Below the pieces are notes generated by a model, which did not search any database, was not told the origin of the DNA, and worked only from the letters and a program-made list of their open reading frames with translations. From Craterilacuibacter sinensis (lineage in GTDB: Bacteria; Pseudomonadota; Gammaproteobacteria; Burkholderiales; Chromobacteriaceae), in assembly GCF_009831765.1 (NCBI RefSeq), contig NZ_WSSB01000005.1:62001-126000 (forward strand): a stretch of 64,000 nt of DNA, written 5' to 3'. Positions 43,805 through 52,640 of the stretch are shown here, piece after piece. Numbering within the stretch: the stretch's first letter is position 1; every line of letters starts with the position of its first letter. The position numbers and the translations under genes were made by a program.

Positions 43805-44428
43805 TTATAGCGGTGTACTGGTTTGTCCGCCTGAGTCGCCATTGTGCTTGTGGCCATGCACGCTGGTGCCGCTGGCGATGACATCACCATCGGTTGAGTA
43901 GCTGCCACCAGTCTGACTGACACTCCCCACAAAACTTACGCCGCTTCCGCCTTGTACTTCCAGACCGCCATTGCCGGACAACTGCTGCTGCACGGTCACT
44001 TGTCCGGTGAATTCGGTGGTCGGGCTGTCGAATTTCATGCTCTTGGTCGCGGTCAGATTGAAGGTCTGGGTCGTGCCGTCGATCTGCCCGTCCTTGAAGA
44101 CAAAATGATCGCCAAAAGCGTTAAAAATGGCGGTCTCACCCGGTGCCAGCCCCTTGATCCGGAATTGGCCGTTTTCGGTGGCGATGATGATGCCATGACT
44201 GGTACGACCGCCCATGGGCAAGACGATCACTGCAGTACCGGGTGGAGGGTTGCTGGTGAAACCGAACTGCTGGAAGAGCTCGGCATCCTGCAGCCGTTCA
44301 TCCGACAGGGCATCAACTTGCGCCAGCTGGCTGCCCGCGCCATTGGATGTTCGGGTCAGTGTTCCCCTGAATGCTTGGCGAATGCCAGAAACCGCCCGGC
44401 GGATACGCTTGTCTACGTCAGCCCACAT
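43805..44428 (-). CDS. Mu gp45-like baseplate spike protein (baseplate assembly protein V type)
   Basis: A 207-residue spike. An OB-fold part (PPGTAVIVLPMGGRTSHGIIIATENGQ in the family pattern) is followed by a beta-helical stalk. The tip (VHGHKHNGDSGGQTSTPL) has histidines that bind iron in related spikes. The start at 44428 overlaps gp44 by 11 bp; the longer reading to 44521 lies in gp44. It punctures the host outer membrane. Confidence 0.9.
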   Translation of the reverse strand: MWADVDKRIRRAVSGIRQAFRGTLTRTSNGAGSQLAQVDALSDERLQDAELFQQFGFTSNPPPGTAVIVLPMGGRTSHGIIIATENGQFRIKGLAPGETAIFNAFGDHFVFKDGQIDGTTQTFNLTATKSMKFDSPTTEFTGQVTVQQQLSGNGGLEVQGGSGVSFVGSVSQTGGSYSTDGDVIASGTSVHGHKHNGDSGGQTSTPL

Positions 44429-45524
44429 CGACAATCTCCAGTTCCTCACCTTTCTTGGTGCGGCCTTTTGCACGATTTTTGGCACGCTGGTGCGGATGGG
44501 CATCCAGCACCCAGACGCCATCTTCCTTGAGCGTCAGCGTGGTGGTCGTGCCTTGGCTGCGGCCACCCTGGAACTTGCGCGCCATCAGGAAGAACACTGC
44601 ATCAATCCCGTGCGGCTCGCTCACCACGTGGATGCGCTGGCCCGGCTGCCACAGCAGGCCGGCACTGGTGCGGTGGCCTTTAACCTTGGCCACCAGGGTA
44701 AAGCCCTTCAGGCGGGCGTCTGACAACAGTTTGCGCGCCCGGGCGCGGGCGGTGTCGGTGTTCTCGGCATCGTGGTCGACCACGATGCGTGGGCGGTAGA
44801 GGGTGACGCCGGGGTCGCGCACCGTGCTTTTGAGCGCGTTTTTGCCGCCCTCGATGCTGGTGCCGTGAGCCTGCCCCAGTACGGTGATATCCGAGTAGCG
44901 CTCGGCCATATTGCGGCTGCGTTGCAGGCTGATCAGGTTATTGCCCTTGCCATCCCGCCGCATCACCAGGCTGGCGACGGGCGGCTTGCTGTAGTCCGGG
45001 CCGCCGATCACCAGCGTGCCGTCCGGCTCGAACCACGGCCACAGTCCATTAGCTTCGGCTGCGTGCACCAGTGTGTCCCAGGCGGTATCGCCTGGCTCGA
45101 CGTTGACCTTGTCGCGGGTGGTCGTTTTGGCTGCATCAATACGGATCTTGCTGATGCCCAGAGGCTTGACCACGTTGGCGACGATCTCCGCCAGCGTGGA
45201 CTGCTTGGCGGTAAAGACAGGCGAGGAACAGTCGACCAAGACGCCCGCACCATCGCGTCCGCTGATGTTCAGAGTGTGGCTATTCTTGTCGATACTGTCT
45301 TCGATGTCATCGATATAGCCGGTCATGACCGGATCGTTGCCAATCCGCACCTGGACAGCTGCACCCTCAGTGACTTGTGGCGGAAACTGGCCTTGTGGCA
45401 GCCCAAGTTCCACGCGCCAGGCATCGGCTGGTATCAGCAGGTCCGAGTCGATCTCATAGCTGCTCCATTGGCTGTGGACCTTGCCGCCAATCAGCAGGCT
45501 GACGGTGTTATCGGGCGTAGGCAT
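44418..45524 (-). CDS. Mu P (gp44)-like baseplate hub protein
   Basis: A 368-residue hub protein of the gpP/gpD family. N-terminal beta domains (WRVELGLPQGQFPPQVTEGA, VMTGYIDDIEDS) precede the central ISGRDGAGVLVDCS block and a basic C terminus (HPHQRAKNRAKGRTKKGEE). It forms the ring around the spike. It overlaps the N gene by 17 bp and gp45 by 11 bp. Confidence 0.9.
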   Translation of the reverse strand: MPTPDNTVSLLIGGKVHSQWSSYEIDSDLLIPADAWRVELGLPQGQFPPQVTEGAAVQVRIGNDPVMTGYIDDIEDSIDKNSHTLNISGRDGAGVLVDCSSPVFTAKQSTLAEIVANVVKPLGISKIRIDAAKTTTRDKVNVEPGDTAWDTLVHAAEANGLWPWFEPDGTLVIGGPDYSKPPVASLVMRRDGKGNNLISLQRSRNMAERYSDITVLGQAHGTSIEGGKNALKSTVRDPGVTLYRPRIVVDHDAENTDTARARARKLLSDARLKGFTLVAKVKGHRTSAGLLWQPGQRIHVVSEPHGIDAVFFLMARKFQGGRSQGTTTTLTLKEDGVWVLDAHPHQRAKNRAKGRTKKGEELEIVDVG

Positions 45525-46782
45525 ACAGCGTGTCTCCCGCCTGCAGGGCGTTCGGGTTGGTCAGTTGTGGATTGAGCCGGGCTAGCTCTTGGGCGCGGGT
45601 GTAGTCGCCATACCAGCGAAAGGCCAGCAGGTGCAGGTTTCCCGGCGCGGATACTGTGCGCGTTACCAGGGGCGGCCTCTGTTCGATGACGGCAACGGCA
45701 GCTTCCTGAACAGCAAATGCGGTGTCTTTTAGTGCTTCTATCACAGGTCGTGCATCTTCAACCGAGAGCAGCACCCGGTGGATGTCGATGGTTTCTTGCA
45801 GTGCATCGCGTACATTACTGGCGATCTGTTCAATCTCTTGGGGGGACAATGTCGGTTGCGTGGACTCTTCCGCTAGGATCAGTCCTGCAGCTTCTGCCAG
45901 CACTGTCGATGCAGCTAGCTGCACCAGCGCTGTCACCAAGAGCACATCATCCGGTATGGCCTGTATAGGCTTTCCATTGTCCGCACTTCCTGCGCTATTA
46001 CCAGGCGTGACTGGTGCTGACTCCACGCCGGATGACACCTTGGCAGGCAGCTTGACGACGTTGTTTAGCTGTCCTGTCAGACTTTTCCAGTCCGACATGA
46101 TCACGCCGACATCAAAGCCACGTAGGTCCACCATGCCACTGACCATCCCGACCAAGTCTGCCGCGAAAGCGCGCGGAAAATCGATGGCGTCCAGAACGCC
46201 ACTGATAACACCCTGCACAAATCCGCGAATCGCACCCAATGTTCCGGTCAACATATTGCGTAGTGCATTCAGTCGGGCCATGCCACCCTTGATGCCTTTT
46301 ATGGTATCCATGGCCTTGGCAAAGGCTTCGATGCCGACGTTACGGCTGGCCGCTGCCAGCTGGCCGACAGCGGCTGCCTTCTGCATAGGGTGCTGCTGCA
46401 CAAAGAGCGGCGCACTTGGCGTGGCCACCATAAAAACCAGCTCCATCAAGCAGTAGTCTGGCGTATCGGCATCGTGGATTGCGCGTATGGAGATCAGCTG
46501 CACGTCCTTGGTGCTGCCAAAGACGGGGTGTATCAATTCTCCGCTGCCAGGCACTTTGAACGCGGAAGTGCATGCATTCATCCGGTTTTCGTAGCCCTCG
46601 CCGAAGAATACGGCTGTCATCGAAATCCGCTTTGCATGGCGTCCCATGTCCTCTATATCCGCACCATTCATATAGGGGTATTCATGGCTGACGGTCGCGA
46701 TATCGATATCGTCTTCAGTTCGCAGGCAGTCGAATGTCGCCCCCCGAAACGAGGCTTCATGCAGAGTGTCCTCCCAAGCCAT
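45508..46782 (-). CDS. Mu N (gp43)-like DNA circularization/tail protein with LysM-like end
   Basis: A 424-residue protein. The N-terminal DNA-circularization domain (LHEASFRGATFDCL, HEYPYMNGADIEDMGRHAKRI) is typical of Mu N. The middle is helical and variable. The last 45 residues (LLAFRWYGDYTRAQELARLNP, then NALQAGDTLYAYA) resemble a LysM-type domain that could touch peptidoglycan or another baseplate part. It shares one base with the tape-measure stop. Confidence 0.88.
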   Translation of the reverse strand: MAWEDTLHEASFRGATFDCLRTEDDIDIATVSHEYPYMNGADIEDMGRHAKRISMTAVFFGEGYENRMNACTSAFKVPGSGELIHPVFGSTKDVQLISIRAIHDADTPDYCLMELVFMVATPSAPLFVQQHPMQKAAAVGQLAAASRNVGIEAFAKAMDTIKGIKGGMARLNALRNMLTGTLGAIRGFVQGVISGVLDAIDFPRAFAADLVGMVSGMVDLRGFDVGVIMSDWKSLTGQLNNVVKLPAKVSSGVESAPVTPGNSAGSADNGKPIQAIPDDVLLVTALVQLAASTVLAEAAGLILAEESTQPTLSPQEIEQIASNVRDALQETIDIHRVLLSVEDARPVIEALKDTAFAVQEAAVAVIEQRPPLVTRTVSAPGNLHLLAFRWYGDYTRAQELARLNPQLTNPNALQAGDTLYAYAR

Positions 46783-48797
46783 CAGTGCCTCCTTGCTTCA
46801 TCGCGATTACTTTGATTGACCACCGCCACAAAATCACTAGCGCGCAGCCGAAACTCGCCTTTGACCTGCACTTCTAGTGGTTTACTAGACGCCTGCTGTA
46901 TCTTGGCGGTCGCCGCATCCAGCTTGCTGGCCGCGCGGTTGACCGGCTGGCTCAGGTCGCCTTGCGGCACCGGGGCGGCCGCGCTTGGGGCGTTGCGCGT
47001 AACCAAATCTTTGCCAAATCGACTGCGCATCTGGCGCGGTGTGGCATTTTTGCGGTCTTCATCGGTAATAGAGGCCGCGATGGTCGCCAGGGTGCCGGCA
47101 AAGAGAACCGGCGCGATGGTGCCTGTCCCCATGCCGGCTACGGTGCTGGCGACGGCGGGAGCGGCTCTGGCGGCAATATTGGTAACCGGTTTGGCTATTT
47201 TGGTGAGCGCCCCCACCTTGCCGCCGTTCATCAGCAGCATGGGCAGGGCAGCTGCGCCGGCCGCTGCGGCCAAGGCGGTCACCGCCACAGTGGCCCCTAC
47301 AATGGACGTCGACAGCGCAGGGTATTTGTCCGCATATTCAACCAGCTTGAGCTTGACGTCCCCGACTGTGGCCGATAATCCGGATAGGGCATCAAACTGC
47401 TTCTCTGCCAAAGTGTTGTCGGCTTGCTGGGTCTTCCAGGCAGCGCTGTCTTTGACCAGTGCCAAGTTGGTATCCGATGCCTGTCCGGGCTTGACCGCAA
47501 GAATGCGGCTTTCCTGATCCCCTTGTTGGCGACGGTTATTCAAGTAGGCGATCACTCCCATCAGCTCCTGCTGATCAGATGAAATCTGACCAACCACTGC
47601 CCCTTGCAAGATGCCGCTCATTTGCTTGAGCGTTTCTTTTTTCTGTTCGCCCGTTTCGCCGGACAGCCTGCTTTGTAGCTTCTGATAATCACCGCGTTTT
47701 TTCAGAAGCTCATCGATAGTTTCGCCGAATACATCAACAGCATCCTTACCTTGGGATGCACCTTTGATTAGGCGTTGCCGCCATTTAACACCGACCTTTT
47801 CGAAGTCCTTCGCAGTTTCTTCTGCATTGAGCTTGCCCAAGAAGTTGATGACGTTGTTGCCAGCCTGATCCTTGGAGCCTGCGGTAACGACTGCGCTCTG
47901 GTTCAGTGCAATCAGTTTTGCGAGGGTCTTTTCACCACTCATGCCGGCCATTGATGCGAAGGCCATCTGTTGTGGCAGATGTTTGGCCATATCCTTCATC
48001 TCGAAGCCGCCCAGCTGCCCGCCAAGTAAGACCATTTCTAGTGATCGTGCAGGATCAGTGATGCCTAAGGTCTTCTTGGCCTTCAAGCCGATATCGACCA
48101 GCTCGTTTGGATTGGCATTACCAGCGGTGGCATATTTCATCACGACAGGCAGCATGTCGAATGCCGCTTTGCGACCTGCTGCCCCCTCACCTAGGCTGCC
48201 TGATGCAATCATATTGTCCAGGGTTTCTGCCGCAGCATCGCGATTACCCCCAGACTTTCGGATTGCCTCCCTAATTTCACGCATACCAACCTGACGGCCG
48301 CTAACACCTTGTTCGGCATAGGCGATGTTGGCCATATAGCGCAGGCGCAGATCGTAGTCTTCGACTTTCTGAAGCGGGCGATTTAAAACATACGCCCCGG
48401 CAGCCGCCCCCGTCGCAAGTGCTGCCATTCCTTTCGCACCCGCCGCCATGCCGCGCTGCAGCTGGCTGACGCCGGCCATCTCGCGGCGCAGGCCTGCCAC
48501 CTTGTCGCGCATGGCATCGTAGGCGCGCGATTGCTCCTTGACCGACAAGGTGCCGCTGGCGGCCAGACGCTTGTAGGCCGCTTCGGTCTGGCGCAGTTCG
48601 CGCTGGATCGCACGTTCGGAACGCACACCTAGTTGCTCGCGGGCGCTAGCCATGCGCTGGCTTTCACGCGACAGGCCCACCACTGCCTTCTCGGCGCGTT
48701 GGGTCTGTCGCTCCAGATCCTGCATGGCACGGGCGATAGGACGTGAGGCCTCATCGCGGGCTTTTAGGGTCAGGGCAAGGTCAAGATTGGTCGACAT
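46782..48797 (-). CDS. tail tape measure protein
   Basis: A 671-residue protein. The first 130 residues are coiled coil (ALTLKARDEASRPIARAM, ERQTQRAEKAVVG), followed by the TP901-type core (DYDLRLRYMANIAYAEQGVSG, GGQLGGFEMKDMAKHLPQQM). Hydrophobic, alanine-rich segments lie near residues 500-580, as in tape measures that form a channel. Its length is modest for Mu-like phages, so the tail may be short. It starts 3 bp after the frameshifted chaperone frame ends. Confidence 0.9.
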   Translation of the reverse strand: MSTNLDLALTLKARDEASRPIARAMQDLERQTQRAEKAVVGLSRESQRMASAREQLGVRSERAIQRELRQTEAAYKRLAASGTLSVKEQSRAYDAMRDKVAGLRREMAGVSQLQRGMAAGAKGMAALATGAAAGAYVLNRPLQKVEDYDLRLRYMANIAYAEQGVSGRQVGMREIREAIRKSGGNRDAAAETLDNMIASGSLGEGAAGRKAAFDMLPVVMKYATAGNANPNELVDIGLKAKKTLGITDPARSLEMVLLGGQLGGFEMKDMAKHLPQQMAFASMAGMSGEKTLAKLIALNQSAVVTAGSKDQAGNNVINFLGKLNAEETAKDFEKVGVKWRQRLIKGASQGKDAVDVFGETIDELLKKRGDYQKLQSRLSGETGEQKKETLKQMSGILQGAVVGQISSDQQELMGVIAYLNNRRQQGDQESRILAVKPGQASDTNLALVKDSAAWKTQQADNTLAEKQFDALSGLSATVGDVKLKLVEYADKYPALSTSIVGATVAVTALAAAAGAAALPMLLMNGGKVGALTKIAKPVTNIAARAAPAVASTVAGMGTGTIAPVLFAGTLATIAASITDEDRKNATPRQMRSRFGKDLVTRNAPSAAAPVPQGDLSQPVNRAASKLDAATAKIQQASSKPLEVQVKGEFRLRASDFVAVVNQSNRDEARRH

Positions 48798-48799
48798 GA

Positions 48800-49302
48800 T
48801 TAACGGGGCTTTGTCTTGCGCTGCGATTTAATGTGGCGGGTCTCGCTGCCAGGCGCCGGAGCGCTCTTGCCGCCATAGAGGCGATTGACGGCAGCGAGAT
48901 AGCCTTCGAACTGGGCTGCGCTCAATTCGTGGATGCGGGATTCGGGGATGCCGTGCTTGCCAAGGGCGACGACGGCGAGCCGGAACCCGGCGAGGTGGGC
49001 CTCGATTGCATCCGCTTTTTTTTAAGCCGCTCGCGGGCCTCGGACAGCACGTCGTAGTCGTCGTCGATCAGGTGCTGTTCCAGCAGGGTGTAGGTGATCG
49101 CTTCGCGTGGAATCGTCCCTAGCCTGACCAGGCCGCGCGCCAGCATGGCCGTGTTCAGCTTGAGATTGGAGCCGACCCCCATCTCCTCGATGGCGGCGAT
49201 ATTGTCACCCACGGTCGGCAAGCGCATTTCGAAGTCGTAGTGCAGCTGGCCGGAGCCTTCCGGGTACTCAACGCCAAAGATCAGGGTATCTTTTTCGGTC
49301 AT
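48800..49302 (-). CDS. tail assembly chaperone, -1 frameshift product (gp41')
   Basis: If ribosomes slip back one base at A AAA AAG (49021-49015), 96 residues of the chaperone are joined to 71 more from the -1 frame. The product has 167 residues, stopping at 48800, just before the tape-measure start. The added segment reads as a credible protein (AIEAHLAGFRLAVVALGKHG, then RIHELSAAQFEGYLAAVNRL) with a basic end. A small GC hairpin (CGAGG-CCCA-CCTCG) lies just 3' of the slip. Paired chaperones made by frameshifting are usual in Mu and other tailed phages. Confidence 0.75.
48922..49302 (-). CDS. tail assembly chaperone (Mu gp41-like), zero-frame product
   Basis: A 126-residue protein with the N-terminal chaperone domain (FGVEYPEGSGQLHYDFEMRLPTVG, NLKLNTAMLARGLVRLGTIP). 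It runs into a low-complexity Ser/Pro tail after the AAAAAAAA run at 49016-49023. The contrast between the ordered first 96 residues and the odd tail shows that the coding signal changes frame at the slip site. Confidence 0.85.
   Translation of the reverse strand: MTEKDTLIFGVEYPEGSGQLHYDFEMRLPTVGDNIAAIEEMGVGSNLKLNTAMLARGLVRLGTIPREAITYTLLEQHLIDDDYDVLSEARERLKKKRMQSRPTSPGSGSPSSPLASTASPNPASTN
49015..49021 (-). other. programmed -1 frameshift site
   Basis: The heptamer A AAA AAG, in register with codons 94-96 of the chaperone, is the same slippery sequence that dnaX uses in E. coli. It lies at the end of an eight-A run, with a GC-rich stem shortly downstream. Confidence 0.75.
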
Positions 49303-49305
49303 GTC

Positions 49306-49680
49306 TTATTCCTTCACCTTGCGCAGTGCCTGCAGCTTGAGGTCGCGCCGTCCTTCGTTGTCCACGCTGTACTTTTCGCTCACCTCGGTGGTGAAGCAGT
49401 CAAGATAGCTCTCACGCTGACCGCCGCTGCTTGCCGGGTAGACGGTCAGCTTGGCGCCTTCGATAGCTTCCCAGTCCAGATCACCCGTCAACGGGATGGC
49501 GACGGTGACCGACAGGTCATATTCGGAGATGCCCTTGGCAAAGCCCTTGGCGCGACCGGTCTTGTTCATGGTCTTAACCAGCTTGCGCCCGGTCTTGGTG
49601 TTGACGCCAAGGTCGAGTACCTCGACCTCCTTGCCATCCACTTCCAGCACGATGGCGCCGGCGTATTCCTGAAGTGCCAT
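49306..49680 (-). CDS. tail tube protein (Mu M-like)
   Basis: A 124-residue tail tube subunit. EYAGAIVLEVDGKEVEVLDL near the start, KTMNKTGRAKGFAKGISEYDLSVTVAIP in the middle and the C-terminal YSVDNEGRRDLKLQAL match the Mu-type tube. It lies between the sheath and chaperone genes, the conserved order. Confidence 0.88.
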   Translation of the reverse strand: MALQEYAGAIVLEVDGKEVEVLDLGVNTKTGRKLVKTMNKTGRAKGFAKGISEYDLSVTVAIPLTGDLDWEAIEGAKLTVYPASSGGQRESYLDCFTTEVSEKYSVDNEGRRDLKLQALRKVKE

Positions 49681-49695
49681 TTGGTTCTCCTTGTC

Positions 49696-51117
49696 TTACA
49701 GCAACAGGTCAATGCGACCGGCAAACACATGCAGGCCGTTGACCACGTCGGTCGGGATCTTGGCGTTGAGACGGTTCACATCCTGTAGGTCACGCTCGAC
49801 TAGCAGGCCGTTCTTGTTGTCCTCGACGGCCTCGATGATTTCCAGCTCTTCCAGCTTGAGCAGCACGTCATAGAGCTCGGAGCGCACCTTGTCCGGGGTG
49901 CGTTCGGACAGTTTTTCGCGTGGGAAGCGTAAGCTGATGCGTTCGCGGCATGCCTTGCGCACATAGTCCAGAGTGCGGATGGTGGTGATATCCAGCAGCG
50001 AGACGTCGGCGACGTTTTGCGGGTCCTTGGTGTAGGTGCTGATCGCTCGCACGATCTGCACCCGGTCGCCCGGGCCAATCTCTAGCGGGGTCAGGCCGTT
50101 GTAGAGCGCATTTTCTTGCTCGGTACGGGTCGGGCGCTGATCGATGCCGGTGACGTCCATGCCGACCAGTTCCAGCGTATTGAGCGGGCGGGCCGGATCT
50201 TCCTCGCTGGCCAGTACGGCAGCGTAGGCGGCAGCAATCTCGCACGGCAGGCGCAGACTGCCACGGTGCCAGGCTCCCGTGATGCGGCCGCTGTTAATCT
50301 GCCCGGTCAGCGTGGTGCCGGTGGCGAGCGAGCCGGACCAGCCGAACACCCCGATGGCACCGCGCTGCTCCATCGGGCCGGATACGAAGTCCAGGTGCGT
50401 GCGCAACACGGTCAACTGGGTCTGGCTGGACAGTGGCGCCACGATAATGTGGTGACCGGCACCGGCTACAGCAGCCAGCGTGGTGGTGTAATCCGGGTCT
50501 AGCGTACCGCTGGACATAGTCACCACGGTTGCCGTCATGCCCGGCGCGGTGCTGCTGGCTACCAGCTTGATATCGTTGCCCAGTGTGCCCTTGTGGGCGC
50601 AGGTATGGGTGATGACGCCCGCAGCCGCCACGCTGGTGACCGGAATGTCGGCACGGGCCGTAACGGCTGCGGCAAGAGCGGTTGCAACACTGGCGGCAGT
50701 GTCGCCGCTATTGACAGCAACATCGACGCGGTTTGCGCCGACCCACAGCGTCAATACGCCGCTACCGCTGGCGGTTCCTGCCAGCGTGGTGGTGCCGGTG
50801 GCCGCATTGCCGACCGGATCGGCAATGGCAATCGCTGTCAGCTGCAGGTAGGGATTGGCCTTGATCGCGGCGCGTACCATTAAGTGCAACTGCGAGCCCT
50901 TGCCAAACAAGGTGGCCGCCTGGTCATCGCTGAACACGTCAACCGGTGCCATTGCCGCCTGGCTGCCAGCTGCTAGTTTCTGACCCAGCACCAGCACTTT
51001 TTGCAGGTTGCCAGGCAGGGTGCGCACCGCCAGACGGGTGTTGAACTCGAAATACTTGCCCGGCTTGCGGATGCTGGACGGGATGTTGTCAAAGCTGATG
51101 TTCGGGCTAGCCATCAT
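49696..51117 (-). CDS. tail sheath protein (Mu L-like)
   Basis: A 473-residue contractile sheath subunit. N-terminal RTLPGNLQKVLVLGQKLAAG, a Thr/Ala-rich variable domain (about 115-210) and the conserved C-terminal sheath domain (PTRTEQENALYNGLTPLEIGPGDRVQIVRAISTYTKD in type, then VRKACRERISLRFPREKL) are present. The start is one of two adjacent ATGs (51117 or 51114). The first overlaps the stop of the DUF2635 gene. Confidence 0.93.
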   Translation of the reverse strand: MMASPNISFDNIPSSIRKPGKYFEFNTRLAVRTLPGNLQKVLVLGQKLAAGSQAAMAPVDVFSDDQAATLFGKGSQLHLMVRAAIKANPYLQLTAIAIADPVGNAATGTTTLAGTASGSGVLTLWVGANRVDVAVNSGDTAASVATALAAAVTARADIPVTSVAAAGVITHTCAHKGTLGNDIKLVASSTAPGMTATVVTMSSGTLDPDYTTTLAAVAGAGHHIIVAPLSSQTQLTVLRTHLDFVSGPMEQRGAIGVFGWSGSLATGTTLTGQINSGRITGAWHRGSLRLPCEIAAAYAAVLASEEDPARPLNTLELVGMDVTGIDQRPTRTEQENALYNGLTPLEIGPGDRVQIVRAISTYTKDPQNVADVSLLDITTIRTLDYVRKACRERISLRFPREKLSERTPDKVRSELYDVLLKLEELEIIEAVEDNKNGLLVERDLQDVNRLNAKIPTDVVNGLHVFAGRIDLLL

Positions 51118-51296
51118 TCACCGCCTTTCTTTGCGTTGGTTTTGGCATTCGCGCTGGCGTCAATCAGGTCGCCGTCCGCCATGATGCGCAGGTAGTAGGT
51201 GCTGTCCGGCACCTCGATGGCTTCGGCATCGGTGATGTATTCATGCGGCTTGTTTTCCATCGGCACCTGGATGCCGGGGGCGGCTTTAACTTTCAT
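51114..51296 (-). CDS. DUF2635 protein (Mu gp38-like)
   Basis: A 60-residue protein found just before the sheath gene in Mu-like phages. The motif PMENKPHEYITDAEAIEVPDS is the family core. Its role is unknown; position suggests a tail-terminator or sheath-linked function. Overlaps both neighbours by 4 bp. Confidence 0.85.
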   Translation of the reverse strand: MKVKAAPGIQVPMENKPHEYITDAEAIEVPDSTYYLRIMADGDLIDASANAKTNAKKGGE

Positions 51297-51958
51297 GGAT
51301 TACTCCTGGTAATGAGGTCCCGTGCGTCGGCTTTTCCGTCGTCCGGTGTCAGGTGGTAGTTGAGACCGGTGCGCAGCCAGTCCGGGTCAGGCTGGCCAAG
51401 CTTGCCCTGGTAACGGGTAAACACGGCATCAGGGCTACTCTCCGCCTCTGGTGTGCCGGCAGCAGGTGGGGTAGGCCAGTGATCGCGTGGCAGTGCCTCT
51501 TCGATCCAGGCGGTCTGGAACTCGCAGGCGAATACCGAAAACGCCTGCCGCTCCAGCCGGGTATTGAACAGGGTGCGCACTTTGCCCGGCAGCAGCGGGG
51601 CAATGGGCAGCCCCAGATCCTGTGCACTGAGCAGCCTTCTTACGGCGTAGATCAGCGGGTAGGTGCCGACTTCTCCTTGAGATGGACCGCCACGCCGGCC
51701 AGCCACTTCGCCGCGTACATTGCGCTCGCCCACCATTACTACGAACTGCCCGCTGGCCTTGAACTTCTGCTGGCTGGTACTGGTAGGCTCGGTCTTGGTG
51801 ATGCCGCCAAAGGTGACCCAAGCCGCCGGAAAACGGCGGATGGCTTCATCCAGTCCGTCATCCAGCTCGCCGCCGTAGCTGCCGACCTCATTTACCATGC
51901 GCCCAAGCCCCAGACGCAGCCGGGCGATGATGGCGTCTTCGGTCCGAGTCAGGATCAT
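51293..51958 (-). CDS. DUF1834 protein (Mu gp37-like)
   Basis: A 221-residue head-tail connector/tail completion protein. EDAIIARLRLGLGRMVNEVGSY and the RGEVAGRRGGPSQGEVGTYPLIYAVRRLLSAQDLGLPI region (family pattern) identify DUF1834. The C-terminal 60 residues are Pro/Glu-rich and variable. Overlaps its neighbours at both ends. Confidence 0.87.
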   Translation of the reverse strand: MILTRTEDAIIARLRLGLGRMVNEVGSYGGELDDGLDEAIRRFPAAWVTFGGITKTEPTSTSQQKFKASGQFVVMVGERNVRGEVAGRRGGPSQGEVGTYPLIYAVRRLLSAQDLGLPIAPLLPGKVRTLFNTRLERQAFSVFACEFQTAWIEEALPRDHWPTPPAAGTPEAESSPDAVFTRYQGKLGQPDPDWLRTGLNYHLTPDDGKADARDLITRSNP

Positions 51959-52377
51959 CAGAAGGCCCCGCCATCACGCGCGAACACCCGGGAGCCAACT
52001 GCGAACTGGACCGTGTTATTGGTCGGAGCCGGGCCGCCGCCTGGCATGCCGCCCAGCGTCACCCGCCCCGAAGCCGCCAGCTCCAGAAATTTCACCGCGT
52101 CGCGATAGCGGTCGCGGATGTCCTCGGTCAACTGGGTACCGCTGCCGCACAGGCGATAGCGGGCAATGTCACAGGCGTAGCCGGTCAGGATCTTCGGGGG
52201 CTGGGCCATCGGCAGCGGGTAGCGGCCGCCGATATAACCGTCGATCTCTACCCCGGCCGTTGCCAGCGCTTCGTCGAGAATGGCATCGTTGATCAGCCCG
52301 CTGTAGTCGCGGTCGGTCAGCGCGACGACTTCCTTGTCGCCAAAGCGTTTCACCATGTCGTCACGGGTGGCGTACAC
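51958..52377 (-). CDS. DUF1320 protein (Mu gp36-like)
   Basis: A 139-residue head-completion protein. The beginning (MYATRDDMVKRFGDKEVVAL) and the middle (EIDGYIGGRYPLPMAQPPKI) are the family signature, as is the DIARYRLCG segment. It probably caps the portal side of the head. Shares one base with the gp37 gene. Confidence 0.9.
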   Translation of the reverse strand: MYATRDDMVKRFGDKEVVALTDRDYSGLINDAILDEALATAGVEIDGYIGGRYPLPMAQPPKILTGYACDIARYRLCGSGTQLTEDIRDRYRDAVKFLELAASGRVTLGGMPGGGPAPTNNTVQFAVGSRVFARDGGAF

Positions 52378-52378
52378 G

Positions 52379-52624
52379 TTAGGCCTCCTCTAGGAAGGTC
52401 AGTTGCACCGCCAGCATCGGCTCGTGGTACAGCAGATTGAACTCGTCCTCGGTCAGCTCCGCGAGGCGGATGGTGGAGACGTCGCGGGTGAAATCGCGGC
52501 CGGCGCGGCGGAAGCGCTCGCACTTTGCCGTCACCTCGATGGCGTTGGGCTCGTCCCCTTGCGGGGTCTCTGCTTTGGCCTCGTCCGGCATCGCGACGGG
52601 CGCCTTGGTTTTACGTTCAGCCAT
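52379..52624 (-). CDS. Mu gp35-like (HI1506 family) small protein
   Basis: An 81-residue protein with a low-complexity charged N terminus and a conserved end (FRRAGRDFTRDVSTIRLAEL, then EFNLLYHEPMLAVQ). This is the HI1506/Mu gp35 pattern. Function unknown; it always lies between the major capsid and gp36 genes. Confidence 0.82.
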   Translation of the reverse strand: MAERKTKAPVAMPDEAKAETPQGDEPNAIEVTAKCERFRRAGRDFTRDVSTIRLAELTEDEFNLLYHEPMLAVQLTFLEEA

Positions 52625-52640
52625 GTTTCACCCCCCTCGT

